Of a stretch of 64,000 nucleotides of DNA, positions 1-11,635 are shown piece by piece. The notes beneath the pieces are model-generated. The model had not been told where the DNA came from. It worked only from the letters and a program-made list of their open reading frames with translations, and did not search any database. A program made the translations under genes and the position numbers. The stretch covers positions 7,656,001-7,720,000 of the forward strand of contig JAYKKM010000428.1 in assembly GCA_035772405.1 (NCBI GenBank). The letters are read 5' to 3'. The DNA comes from Chrysogorgia sp. JL179-B06 (lineage: Eukaryota > Cnidaria > Anthozoa > Scleralcyonacea > Chrysogorgiidae). Positions within the stretch are counted from its first letter, which is position 1; the number at the start of each line of letters is the position of its first letter.

Positions 1-738
1 TATTTCTTTCTTTTACGACCAAAGCGATATCCTGTTCGAGTCTTTTGGTTTTCTCTTTCTCGTCCGACAGTTCTCGCCGTAATTGAAATAAAACGCTTTC
101 AGATTCGGAATTCTTCGTTGTAAACTTTCTCTTCTTTGGCCCAACGTCTGTTTGATCACACGGTGGATACTCTGGGTCGTTATTGGTTTGCGTACACGCA
201 TCTTCCTTTGAAATTTCCATATTTAAATTAATAAGGATATTACCTTCCGAATTATAGTTAGACATACAGTATTTGTTAAAAGCTTGTAAAATCTCGATGT
301 CCAACTTAATTTCGGCCAATTCAGCCGAAACACGCTTACACCCCGAACATTCATTCTCTATTTCATCTTCATGCAACCGCATAGACAGTTCCAAAGTAGG
401 TGTCGAAGAACCGGCTGAAATATCGATCTCTGAAGCACTGTCTTCATCCGATGTAACAACTTCCGAAATTAGAAAGTTCAGGATCTGCTCCTTCAATGTG
501 TTACCGACCTGGCCCTGGAATAATAAGGTTTTCTTGTCTGAGTACTGCAGGTAATGGTAATATGATCGTTTCTAAACGATTTCGCTTTCCCCCCAGGTGA
601 ACGCCATTTGCCATCATCACCAAACATGTCATACACAAACTTCTTGAGGTCCTCCAAAGAGCCCAGCCATTTGACTTTGCCTCTATCATTGGATAGGTTC
701 TCCTTATATTTATTTAAAACAAGAAGTTTGTAGATCAT
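1..738 (-). pseudogene. Partial, frameshifted coding fragment, unknown protein
   Basis: On the minus strand a long open stretch starts at an ATG at 738 and continues off the left edge. The first part (738 to about 555) contains a GKVKWLGSLEDLKKFV-like segment and a FGDDGKWRSPGGKAKSFR segment. A one-base shift near 550-556 moves the sense frame, which then reads KKTLLFQGQVGNTLKEQ and an acidic, Ser-rich stretch, and stays open to base 1. The tail is charged (EKEKTKRLEQDIALV-like) and looks coiled-coil. I do not recognise the family. It could be an accessory protein of a mobile element or a decaying exon. The frameshift and absence of clear splice sites argue against a live gene, although a sequencing indel would also explain it. 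Confidence 0.4.
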
Positions 739-779
739 TTGAATTGGTACTTAAAATAAGTGAGCCGTCCTTGACCGTA

Positions 780-1116
780 TTGTTAACCGCCATTAAGCTC
801 AACCAGAGCTAATATGAACAGGCTTTGAGCTAAGGCTAAAATTGACACTCTCATCACTAGAAGGGAAGCCAAGTGTAACAATTTCATCGCTAATGTTGAA
901 CACGATAAACCCGTTGTATTAAGAACAACTGTAGTCCAACAGAGTAAGCCATCCAACACGGACCACTTTGGAAATTTGTTACATGTAAATGCGCTTGTAG
1001 TATTTGTTTTTATGAGCAACCTATCTTTGTTGCTTAGTATTTATTATGTCACTAATGCTAGTGTTACTGGCCTCACCTGTAATTCAGGGTTTACCCTGCA
1101 ATATGTTAAAATTAAA

Positions 1117-1118
<2 letters not shown>
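780..1118 (+). mobile_element. Probable 3' end of a non-LTR retrotransposon
   Basis: No reading frame is convincing. The stretch ends in GTTAAAATTAAACAT and runs straight into a long (TATC)n tract. Elsewhere in the window TATC tracts also begin right after an AATAAA-like retrotransposon 3' end (10162, 35683), so I read this as a 5'-truncated LINE tail. Its family is not identifiable from what is left. Confidence 0.35.
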
Positions 1119-1370
<252 letters not shown>

Positions 1371-1594
1371 CAGGCCCGTTTACACTACACTCATTTTTGG
1401 CAGGGCACTCTTAAATAATGGCACGCGGACTGTTTTCTTAAAAAGTTTGGCAACGTTTACACTACAAAAGTTGGCGGACCAGTTAACCCCCAACGGCACC
1501 CTTGATCACGAATAGGGTCCGCTTAAGAATTGCGCCCTTAAACAAAACTTCAGCGGTTATACGAGTTCGCGCCACTTCGCGGGCTTTTTCAAAC

Positions 1595-2812
1595 ATGGCG
1601 GATGTGAAAGCGATAAACAATTTGGCACTTTGGTATTTTTACCTGAAAAAACGACGAAACTCGAAACTCACACAACTTAATGTTAGCCGTTTACGTGGGA
1701 GAGAATTTCATAAAATGAAAATATGTAGGAGAGAATTCATTGAAATTGTATTAGCCCTATTTCATCGACGCTCCCAGGTCTGGTTCGAGATGGTATAGAC
1801 GAGGCGTACAACGACGAGCTTTGGTATGCTAATTTCAGAGTTACGAAGGGAACATTTGCATTTATCCTTGGTAAGCTTGAACAAGATATAGCTCATCAAA
1901 ATACACGTTTGCGTGAATCAGTTTCAGCGAAGCAACGCCTGGCTGTTACACTGTATTATTTTGCATCTATACTGCGGAGTACCGCACAATTGGCAACTTA
2001 TTTGGAGTTTCCAGGTCATTTGTTTGCCAATGCATTCAAGAAATATGCAAAGCAATAGCAAAGAGATTTCCGAAGGTCATCAACTTTCCCAAGGGAGATT
2101 ACTTATTGCAAGTTATTCGAGGTTATGAAGACAAATGGGGCTTTCCCATGTGTGCTGGCGCAATTGACGGGACTCACATCCCTATACTGGCTCCTAATAA
2201 AAATCACAACGATCATGTCAATCGCAAGGGGTTTCATAGCGTCCTCATGCAAGCAGTGGTATATTGCAACTATTTGTTTAGGGACGTGGTTATTGGTTGG
2301 CCAGGAAGCGTTCACGACGCACGAGTTTTTTCGAACTCCACCATATTTGAGAAAGGAAACGAAAACAGTCTCTTTCCTGATGATCTTACTAGGGAAATAT
2401 GTGGGGTGGATGTACCAGCAGTCATTATTGCTGATGCAGCCTATCCGTTGTTACCATGGTTATTGAAAGGGTACCCAATGAACGAGACAACAAGAAGTCA
2501 ACGATTATTTAACTATCGCCTTGCCCGTGCCCGAATGACGGTGGAAAACACCTTTGGTAGATGGAAAGGAAGATACATCAGATTCACCAAGCGGGTAGAC
2601 ATGGATATAACTGCTTTAGTACATGTTATACTTGCTTCCTGTATTCTACATAATATATGCGAAGCCCTCAAAAATGAATTTCTGCCGAACTGGGATGAAG
2701 CTAAATAAATGATATAGAGCCGGAAGCAGGCATGCCAATGGATGAACTTGAACAAGACGCTGAGCTGGTCCGTAACGCCTTGACTGAATATTTTATGGGC
2801 CAACAACAGTAG
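1595..2812 (+). pseudogene. Harbinger DDE transposase, frameshifted
   Basis: The ATG at 1595 (MADVKAINNLALWYF) starts the likely transposase. The protein is spread over three frames: about 1595-1770, about 1775-1970 and about 1968-2708, with a further shift near 2705 before a terminal MGQQQ stop at 2810-2812. The last long frame, from the internal ATG at 2106, carries the catalytic half of the DDE_Tnp_4 (HARBI1-like) domain: GAIDGTHI, PGSVHDARVF, IIADAAYP and TVENTFGRWK, so the Asp/Asp/Glu residues are present. Total length, about 390 codons, suits the family. The shift near 1770 could be an unrecognised intron, but the ones near 1970 and 2705 look like real lesions. It would not make a full protein as read. 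Its partner gene is convergent, downstream on the opposite strand. Confidence 0.85.
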
Positions 2813-3301
2813 TCAATAGTAGTGCATTCAGTCAGGAATAGAATTAAAAATTTCGAATCGATGTTTGAAGACTATGCTTCCAGTCAAGCAATTGCCCATT
2901 TTGCAAGTTATATTATGGGGACCAAGGGAAAATTATCTTTAATAGCCTGTAGCACCACTGTTTACTTGCCCTAAACTACTGGAGTGTAATTCTGGAAATA
3001 GCATATTTGTTAGAGTGTTTGGCATGTACAATCAGATCCAGCCTGAATTAAAGTATATACATCATAACTGTTCAAAGTTTCATATAAATAACAAATTAAC
3101 AATATCAACAATTACATGAACAAGTATAAGATATTTATAGATATAAGTATTTTTCGCTTTTGGGCTCTATTCTTGAAAAGTTGCTAACCATTAATAAATA
3201 GTTTGTAAATGGTATAACTACATGTATAATGTTTGTTTACAATGTCAAACAAGAAATAACGTTAACGTCAATAGTCTCACTTGTGATGCAACATGCAGTT
3301 T
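2813..3301. other. Spacer between the convergent Harbinger genes
   Basis: AT-rich sequence without a coding signal. It should hold the 3' ends of both element genes. Nothing else is recognised. Confidence 0.5.
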
Positions 3302-5365
3302 TTATAACTTAATGTATGATGGAGTCTCACTAGTGGGATATATATGAATAGTTTGTATTGCCACTATCATTGATAATTTGAGCTGTTGCTGGAATCGGAG
3401 ATGAAGAAGCCAGAAAGCCAGAAACAGGCATATTGAATGTATTAGAACTAGGTAGCGGAACACTTGCAGGTTGTTGTCCACCAGCAATCGCAACATGTTA
3501 AGCTCGTGTTCCCGTTCCTCTTTTCTCATTTCTTTTTCCATTTCCAGTTGCTTCATCCTAAAATTATGCTCTTTGGCAATCTTTTGCTCTTCCAGTTTTT
3601 GGTACATAACAAAGGAATCAAATTCATGATCAGTGCTTGTGCAGTGGTAATGAACTTGGATCAACCATTAACCATTTGTGCTGGCATTGCCAAGCAAAGT
3701 CACTTCCTATTCAGAATAGAAAATATGCTTCAAATTCTGTCCATTGGCATTACCTTTCAAAATCAGTATCAGCTGTTTGCTTCATTTTATCAAAGACAAT
3801 ATCAAGGCTCTTTTCAATGCTGCTTTTCCGTTTTTTCTTTCCTGGAAGTTTGTCTTTGGTGGAAGCAACATTTTCTTTTGGTTTGCCTGTCATACATGCA
3901 TCATCAGGTTCATCTGCCTCTTCAACATTTTTAAGCTTACTTTCTTCTTTATCAGGTTTATCTTTCAAATAAATAGCAAGTACACTTATAACTTTTTTTA
4001 TAAAAATGGAACTAAAGGAGTGTACCAATCTTTTCCATTCAATACTAAAGTACACTTACCAAATTCAAGGTTTAAAAAAAATTTAACTTGTGATGCTAAT
4101 GTATAACTACTTATACTACTTCTATTTTAGTTGTGTAAACTAGTTCACATGTGTTCTGTGTTAAATAAAAATAACTGCACCAATAATAGTCAATTTTAGC
4201 AACACTGCAAACATTACAGTATGTAAAATTGACTATTTTATTTCTAGATAAAATAATTAATAAAGTAAAATTAATGCAACAGGAAGTTTCTCACCAGAAT
4301 CTGCTATTTCTTGAATGCTTCGATTTGTGTTGCAATTTGGGCAAGAAAACTCATCTTCATCAGAGAAGACCTGTATACTTCCCCCATTAGAGCCATGCAC
4401 ACCTTATGATTCTAACTTCCTGCTCATAATCACAAGTATCACATTTGCGAGTGAACGTTTCACCACCTCCATATTTTTCAATCAGATCATCAACTAAAGT
4501 TAATGTAGATAAAAACAAATAAACAGTAATGCATGTACAGTATATGCATTTTTTAAATTCAATAATTTGCAATGAAAATAGCGTTGTAAATTTCAAGACC
4601 ATATTTTACAATGCAAAGAAAGTTTAGTTCACAGTTTGTGAATACTGGCAATGTGTGAGAGCATTTATTGATGTACCACATGTCTGTATAAATCAATAAA
4701 TGTAAGCATGTATAGTCACAGAGTGTGGCACCACAGAAATTCAGATAACAATTTTATATAAAGGAATTGATGCCAACTTATTAATAGTTAAAGTACTTAT
4801 TACTGTACTGCTTAATAAAACATGTATTTCTTACCAATAATAGAGCTGTCATCCTGTTCAGCACACCGATCTTCATCGTCTTGAATTTCTGTCATTGTAT
4901 CCACCAAACACGGAGGCGTAACATTGTTCTTCCTCATTAAAAACGCATCGATATCGTCAAATAATTTCCATTTTTTGCCTGCGCCATTTCCTGATTTCCG
5001 AGTCTTGTCCTTCTCTTGCTTATACTTTTGTCTCAGGTTTTTCATTTTGCTTATAATTTCTTTAAGTGTAAATCCTTTACTTTCAAGCTGACGCTACATT
5101 AAAAATGTTTTAATCATGAATATTCATTATCAAGACTGTTGTTTTAATACAATTCGGAAATCGAAACCTGATATCGGGTTATGTTTATAATTAAGTAAAT
5201 ATCAAAACTTCCACTTACTAGTATTATTTGATAAACTTTACTTGTTTGCCTGGACGTTTTGCATGTATCCAAGGAAATTTGGATTGCTTCCTCTGACCAC
5301 AAAGCGATTAAAGTACGAGTTGCTGCATCCGACCACACTTTTCCTCTGTTATCTTTCGGCGCCAT
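3302..5365 (-). pseudogene. Harbinger Myb/SANT-like DNA-binding gene, multi-exon
   Basis: Exons read on the minus strand. Exon 1 (5365-5219) begins MAPKDNRGKVWSDAATRTLI, a tryptophan-containing SANT/trihelix start, and ends at a GTAAGT donor. Exon 2 (about 5090-4839) follows a TGTAG acceptor and encodes MKNLRQKYKQEKDKTRKSG and KKWKLFDDIDAFL, ending at ATTG/GTAAGA. A later segment (about 4500-4290) has CDTCDYEQ and FSCPNCNTN, two Cys-x2-Cys pairs that suggest a zinc ribbon, but the frames between them do not join cleanly. Two more segments are acidic/Lys-rich (4055-3754, ending at GTAATG) and coiled-coil (about 3664-3450, KLEEQKIAKEHN). Such proteins help the transposase bind element ends in this superfamily. 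The zinc-ribbon break makes the gene doubtful. Confidence 0.65.
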
Positions 5366-5520
5366 TTTGTTATTTGTCTCAAGGAATACGCATGCGTAAT
5401 TACTTTTAGGGCCACGTGCCTTATTTTAAGCGGGCCGAGACTACCTCCTCGAGGCGATCTCGGCCCGCCAAAAATTATGGGTACGCGGACCCATGCCGTG
5501 CCAAAAAATCTGGTCCGCGT

Positions 5521-5577
5521 GCCATTATTTAAGAGTGCCGTGCCAAAAATGAGTGTAGTGTAAACCGTAAACGGGGC
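5521..5577. repeat. Right terminal inverted repeat of Harbinger
   Basis: In reverse complement this matches the left end at 1373-1432: the outer CCCGTTTAC block, TTTACACTACACTCATTTTTG and AATAATGGCACGCGGAC. A second inner hairpin just inside it pairs GGGCCGAGA (5432) with TCTCGGCCC (5457). Copy 2 lacks this end. Confidence 0.85.
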
Positions 5578-5581
5578 TTAC

Positions 5582-5674
<93 letters not shown>
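5582..5674. repeat. (TATC)n microsatellite, right of Harbinger
   Basis: About 92 bp of TATC units continuing the tract interrupted by the Harbinger element. Confidence 0.95.
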
Positions 5675-6830
5675 AGGACTTCATAAGGACTTCATCACAT
5701 GTGGAGTACCGCAGGGCTCCATTCTTGGTCCAGTCTTATTCTTGTTATATATAAATGATTTACCGAAATGCCTGGACCATAGTATTGCCAGACTATTTGC
5801 TGACGATACAAATATGACCTTTACAGGTTGCAACACTGAATCAATTCAAGAGCAAATGACAAGTGATCTAAACAACATATTTCAATGGCTTTGTTTTAAT
5901 AAATTGACGTTAAACGTCCTAAAAACAGATTTTATGCTAATTGGCTCACGGCAAAAATTATCGGCGCTTGATAATCCAATAGTATTATCGGCTGATAATG
6001 TGACATTAAGTAAAGTTCGATCTGTAAAGTGTTTGGGAGTCGATATTGACGAGAACATAACATGGGAAATACACATCCAGAGCATCCGTTTAAAGGTATC
6101 CCGTAATATTGCAGCCCTCCGTAAAGTGAAGAAACTCTTTAGTCGGAAAAATCTTGTGTCTCTGTATAGAGCATTAATTGAACCGTATTTTATTTACTGT
6201 TCAATTGTTTGGGACAATATAAGTGAGACATTAGAAAAACAATTGCAAGTTCTTCAAAACAGAGCGGCGCGCATAATTACGGGAGCACCTTTATTAAAAT
6301 CATCTTCGTTGATTTTGGCGGAATTAAACTGGATGAATATAAAAGAAATGCGAGAAAAACAAAAAGCTATTATGATGTATAAAATAGTACATGGTCTTGC
6401 ACCAGAATATTTAACGGAAATGTTTACTTTTCATAGTAGCTTAAATGATTATAGCCTTCGTCAATCCTAATTAAATTTGGAGCTTCCCGCAAATCGAACA
6501 GATTATTATAATTCAAGTTTTGCTTTCACTGGAGCAAAGCTGTGGAATTCTTTACCAGACGAACTTAAACACGAGCCTTCATTAAAAAGGTTCATAAAAA
6601 GATTAGAACATCTGCTATCTGTACCAACATAGTCAGTCATTATTCTTTGAATAATTGTAAATAGTTTCTTTTCTTTCAAAAATTTCAAAAATGTAAAAAT
6701 GTAGCTACGTATATTGTAAATTATACACGGCTTTTAGGAAGAACAAATTGTAAATAATTATTATTTATTCCATTTGATAAAACCACCGTGTTTAAATAAA
6801 TATTTCAATCAATCAATCAATCAATGGATG
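5675..6830 (+). mobile_element. 5'-truncated LINE (CR1/L2-like) with reverse transcriptase
   Basis: The frame reads GVPQGSILGPVLFLLYIND (about 5700) and then LFADDTNMTF, the FADD catalytic box of a non-LTR reverse transcriptase. It continues through KCLGVDIDENITW and AARIITGA. An in-frame TAA at 6468 interrupts it. The same frame then gives AFTGAKLWNSLPDELK and ends at 6630-6632, a typical C-terminus for CR1/L2-type elements. The 3' end is AATAAATATTTCAATCAATC with a short (TCAA)n tail. The insertion sits inside the TATC tract and is absent from copy 2, so it is younger than the duplication or was lost there. Confidence 0.85.
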
Positions 6831-6841
6831 GCTATCTATCT

Positions 6842-7790
6842 ACCACGATTTCCCCTCCAGTCATTTCCCCTCCAAACTTTGTGATGTCAAGAGTAATGTC
6901 AACATAATTAATAGTGAATACTTGTGCAATAATTACCTTGTGCCGAGAGAGGAAACAATTTAACGTGATAGAGACTCTTTTCTTTTTCTTTTTCTTTGTT
7001 TTGGAAATCCCAAGCTTTTGCGTTACCCAGCATTTTATTCGTCAGCTACAACAGCCATATCGAGTTTGATTGTCTAGCTTTTATGATCATATATTTGATT
7101 CGTTTTACACTTTTACTTTCCAGCCATAATAAACAATCAGTAAACAATTTAGACATGATGCTGGCAGCCTGTCAATATCTCAATTAACTCCTATGGATTA
7201 AACGTCGGGTGTCTTTAATACGTATACATATACAATTTTGCAATAACTATAAGACTAGAGAAAATGGAATACTTCTGCTGTCTATAAACTACAGAGTAAA
7301 ATATAAGGAATCGTATATGTGGAAAGTGCAAAAGTTCAGTGCTTCACTATTGACTGTATGTCTTTTTCATACGTACAGCGGAGACTATCTCATGGTGTTG
7401 TCATTTATACGATATTCAGTTATTTTAATATTGATCCTCGTTGACGAAGCAAAACTCAAGAAAGAATATCAAATTAAATTTCTCAATAGTTTCAGGATGT
7501 CCCCTGGTCTTATGATTCGACACTGTTTGTGTAAGGAAGCCTATAAACAGGAAACGGTAACTCGTAGCCACTATAGAAGGAAGTTTTGAACGGAAAATAC
7601 ACTAGAATGACCCGGGGTAGTAATGCGTACCTTCATGAATTACTATACGTGTCTTCTCATAACTCCTATATATCTTATTTGCAATGCATCGAAATGAAAA
7701 AATATAATTAAAAGCGGAGCAATATAAGCCTAAACAGGCACTGGTCTTGCAAAGCGTATCAGACGACGAGCAATAGAAACCCAGAAAACT
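6842..7790. repeat. Dispersed repeat A, first copy in block 1
   Basis: Begins ACCACGATTTCCCCTCCAGT directly after a TATC tract. Similar copies start at 10363, 30527 and 35832, with a partial one at 31435. The copies share about 375-600 bp, including a pyrimidine run CTTTTTCTTTTTCTTTG. A diverged inverted relic lies at 54295-55760. Reading frames of about 63 codons recur in each copy, but I see no protein family. Confidence 0.85.
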
Positions 7791-8311
7791 TGGATATCAC
7801 TATGTTTTATTTTACATTTTTCAGCATTTTCCTAAACTGCTTTCTCATGCATCTGCTAATCTATATTGTGTAGAATCTATAGAGAATATTTGTCACCATC
7901 GCCCATATCATTTATGTAACGTTTGATAAGATAAAGAATTGCATGCAGATAATATATACTGTATATATATATATATACTGTAAGTATAAGATCCGTCTCC
8001 GGAAGGGGTTGCATGCATGCAATCAACATTACTCAAGACCTGGTCCAAATCACCAGCATGTATTACAAAATAATACAAAGTGTGGTGTGAAACTTGACCC
8101 CTTGATGCGTATCAGCAATGTCATTATCGCTGATGATATAACATTAATTTCTCCCCGAGTATATTGACTGCAAAACATGATAACTGCTATGGAAGAATAC
8201 AGTAACAAGTGGCGTTTCCTTTTTAATATTTCTAAAACAGCAGTTGCGACATTTGGGGAATCATCTATTGTCAATTCCAGAAACAAATTGACACGTTCCT
8301 GGTATACTTGC

Positions 8312-8800
8312 CATATCACGAACCAACTTGTTATTATTTAAAATCCTTCCAAATTCTGCCTTCACTCCACTGCCACTCATCTTTTAGTTGTTCAATTTAA
8401 CCAAACTTGCTTTGCGATCATATAAATAGCAATAAGTTATTAAGAATTGCGATATTTTTCCCAATTTACTTGTCTATAAAACTTCGCCGCTCCTTCATCG
8501 TCCGCCATTTTGAATGCGAAAAACGTGTTTATGTGGTGCTAATTTGGCACCCAAAATTTAACTCTTGAAATGGGGCTATTTTAGCACTTTCACTTACAGG
8601 TAAGGTGTTATTTTAGCACCTTAAAAAAGTGTTAGATATCTAAGGTGCTAAATTTGCACTTTTATACCAACTCATGATTTTATGGTGTTAAATTGGCACC
8701 CAAATCGGTGCTAGAATAACACTTGTCATTTAGCACCACCACAAGGTGTCGAATTAACACCTATGAAGGTGCTATTATAACACTCTGAAATTAACACTTG
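8312..8800. mobile_element. Insertion of about 490 bp splitting the LINE
   Basis: The LINE protein reads up to TRSWYT at about 8310 and resumes at YNQPIEE at about 8800, so the intervening sequence is an insert. The first half is AT-rich without repeats. The second half is the quasi-palindrome array listed separately. It is present in both block copies, so it predates the duplication. No transposase or clear target duplication was seen. Confidence 0.65.
8535..8797. repeat. Array of GGTGYTA...TARCACC quasi-palindromes
   Basis: About a dozen half-sites in alternating orientation: GGTGCTAATTTGGCACC, GGTGTTATTTTAGCACC, AGGTGCTAAATTTGCACT, GGTGTTAAATTGGCACC, GGTGCTAGAATAACACT, AGGTGTCGAATTAACACC and GGTGCTATTATAACACT. 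Each pair makes a 16-18 bp imperfect palindrome around an AT-rich centre. Copy 2 is at 33287-33549. Confidence 0.85.
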
Positions 8801-9907
8801 TACAATCAGCCCATTGAAGAAAAAAAGTTTTGTGAACATGCTGGTATAATGCTTTCCTGTGATTTTTCGAGTAGTCATCGAACGTTCGAGGCAGTTAAAA
8901 AAGGTAAAGAAGTCGTTTCATCATTGATGAGTGTAGGAATTAGACCAGGGGGTTTAAACCCCATATGTGGAGCCGGTGTCTGGAAAAGCATTGGCTTAGC
9001 TAAAATGCTTAATGGTTCTCAGCTATGGTGGAACATTACGAAAACGGATTTAGAAATGTTGGAAACGGCTAATCGATGACTATAGAAGGATACATTGACA
9101 AATGCAAACTGTTCTTCCTACAGAAACTTGTCGTATCATCCCCTAATTCTATTCACAAGAACATTTTTATCCAACGACTATTCCGATTCCTAAAAAGAAT
9201 GTCGACCGATACAAAAGGATATATTTCCAATATATGCCAGGTCCTTCAGAAATACTGTACAACCTTGAGGATTATCTTAAAATTTACATCGAAAGTGGAC
9301 ATTTCCCGTCAGAACAGTGCTGGAAATATATTGTCAGGGCAGCAATTCATTCTCATCAAAGTGAAATATGGCGCAGGGGAATTGAACAAAAATTTGAACT
9401 GGAAAACTATGCTTTTATACATAATGAATTAAAACCCCTGGAATTATGGTGTGTTGCAATGAGAAATCCAGTCTTTCTCAAAGCAATAGCAAATGCTGTC
9501 AATGACAATATAGTGTCGAGAAATGTTCCATCTGCAGTTATGTCGAAAGTGTCTTGTCGAGAAACAGATTTTACTTGTAACATTTGTAACAAAAATTTTG
9601 TTGATATATCTTACCATTTTGTAATGGATTGTGCTGTAACAATGGCTGAACGAGAAAAAGTTTGGGACCGTTTACAGGACAGATTGCCTACAAGTATATA
9701 TGTGCGCAGCTATTTAATGCAGATGACAAAACAATTTACCGTAATTTTTTTACCGGTAAACTTATAAACAGGTGTGAGCAGAGATCTGCAGACATTACTG
9801 ATACATTGTTACTTACAGTTTTCCAGAGTTTACTGCAAATTTTTAATAAGGTGGCTAGTCAATGATCGCCGATCATATTTTCTTAATATTTCTATTTTAA
9901 CTGTATG

Positions 9908-10121
<214 letters not shown>

Positions 10122-10162
10122 GGGGTTTGTACGGGACTCTTCATTAGTGGAGGAAATAAAGT

Positions 10163-10190
10163 ATATCTATCTATCTATCTATCTATCTAG

Positions 10191-10222
<32 letters not shown>

Positions 10223-10297
10223 ATCTATCTATCTATATCTATCTATATCTATCTATATCTATCTATATCTATCTATCTATATCTATCTATCTATCTA

Positions 10298-10362
<65 letters not shown>
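10163..10362. repeat. (TATC)n LINE tail microsatellite
   Basis: About 200 bp of TATC with TATATC variants, starting right after the AATAAAGT of the LINE 3' end. Confidence 0.95.
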
Positions 10363-10363
<1 letters not shown>

Positions 10364-10950
10364 CCACGATTTCCCCTCCAGTCATTTCCCCTCCAAACTT
10401 TGTGATGTCAAGAGTAATGTCAACATAATTAATAGTGAATACTTGTGCAATAATTACCTTGTGCCGAGAGAGGAAACAATTTAACGTGATAGAGACTCTT
10501 TTCTTTTTCTTTTTCTTTGTTTTGGAAATCCCAAGCTTTTGCGTTACCCAGCATTTTATTCGTCAGCTACAACAGCCATATCGAGTTTGATTGTCTAGCT
10601 TTTATGATCATATATTTGATTCGTTTTACACTTTTACTTTCCAGCCATAATAAACAATCAGTAAACAATTTAGACATGATGCTGGCAGCCTGTCAATATC
10701 TCAATTAACTCCTATGGATTAAACGTCGGGTGTCTTACGTAGAGAAAATGGAATACTTCTTCTGTCTATAAACTACAGAGTAAAAAAAAGGGAATCGTAT
10801 ATGTGGAAAGTGCAAAAGTTCAGTGCTTCACTATTGACTGTATGTCTTTTTCATACGGGCAGCGGAGACTATCTCATGGTGGATAAACAGCGGGATGCTA
10901 AAAGACACGTGTTGTCATTTATACGATAATTATTTTAATATTGATCCTAG
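10363..10950. repeat. Dispersed repeat A, second copy, upstream of inhibitor gene
   Basis: Near-identical to 6842-7450 for about 370 bp, with small indels afterwards. It ends about 170 bp before the TATA box of the inhibitor gene, so it may be part of that gene's upstream region or simply neighbouring repeat DNA. Confidence 0.85.
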
Positions 10951-11119
10951 TCTAGTCTATAGTAGTCTGACTAGTCTACACCCTTCTTAAACGTGCACGG
11001 GATGTTACAATGTTTATATTGTGACACTGCTAGTTCCTACTATTGTTTTGCACAATTGACAATACTATTAATTAATTGTGATAAGTCAGGAAATGAAATT
11101 CCTCGTTAGAAAGATCGAA

Positions 11120-11126
11120 TATAAAA
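11120..11126 (+). promoter_or_regulatory. TATA box of inhibitor gene, copy 1
   Basis: TATAAAA lies 70-80 bases upstream of a strong splice donor (TTTCAG/GTAAGA at 11197/11198). Transcription would start near 11150. The box and the whole first exon are unchanged in copy 2 (36586). No expression evidence is available. Confidence 0.5.
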
Positions 11127-11149
11127 GGTCTCATTGCATGAGTTGAAAT

Positions 11150-11197
11150 TAATCTCGGTCAGCCGAATTTCTTGAGTATTGGGCGAATTAGTTTCAG
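11150..11197 (+). other. Predicted noncoding first exon, inhibitor gene copy 1
   Basis: The span from the expected start site to the GTAAGA donor has no usable signal-peptide frame. The next acceptor that leads into the coding sequence is at 13313. Start position is approximate. Confidence 0.4.
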
Positions 11198-11483
11198 GTA
11201 AGAATGTGTTAACATTTTTTCATATGTGTTATATATAATGTGATATATAATCAAAGAGTTTGCATATGAGCGTTTCTCGAGCTGCAAAGATGAATGTTGG
11301 AATCGAAACAGCAATAATGGAAAGAAAAATTGTCGACGAATGCACTCAGGGCAATTTTGGCGAGATCGAGTGGGTTTTTTTCCTCGAGTGAGTTCCGTAT
11401 GAAATATTTTTGAAGGATGTCATCGGCCTTCCCTAATTTTAGTACAGAGATGACCGGGAATGGATAACTCGCCGAAATAGGTT

Positions 11484-11522
<39 letters not shown>

Positions 11523-11635
11523 TAGGAGCGAGTGGGGGGAAGCGAGTACCTTCGGAAGATCTAGTTTATAGCTGGCTGTATTCGTCATCAAAAATAATCA
11601 TATTGAGTTTAATTCTCAAGTTAAACGTCAAAACT

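Larger units (their letters stand above)
1373..5577. mobile_element. PIF/Harbinger DNA transposon, two convergent genes
   Basis: An element of about 4.2 kb bounded by inverted ends. The left end begins GGCCCGTTTACACTACAC and the right end read in reverse begins GCCCCGTTTACGGTTTACAC. Both continue with a shared stretch that includes CTCATTTTTGGCA and AATAATGGCACGCGGAC. Inside are a DDE_Tnp_4 transposase (+) and a spliced Myb/SANT-like DNA-binding gene (-), the usual two-gene content of this superfamily. Flanks are CTACA on the left and TTACA on the right; a 3-bp TWA target duplication could not be fixed because the target is a microsatellite. The duplication breakpoint at 3834 lies inside the element. 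Confidence 0.88.

Noticed and set aside
6996..7187. Conserved 63-codon protein found five times in the window
   Set aside because: Identity follows the DNA of repeat A; no domain, and the frame is lost or changed in the diverged relic at 55610-55760.
8526..8800. Target-site duplication for the palindrome-array insertion
   Set aside because: GTATAC and CTTGTAC flanks are only loosely similar; the ends could not be fixed.
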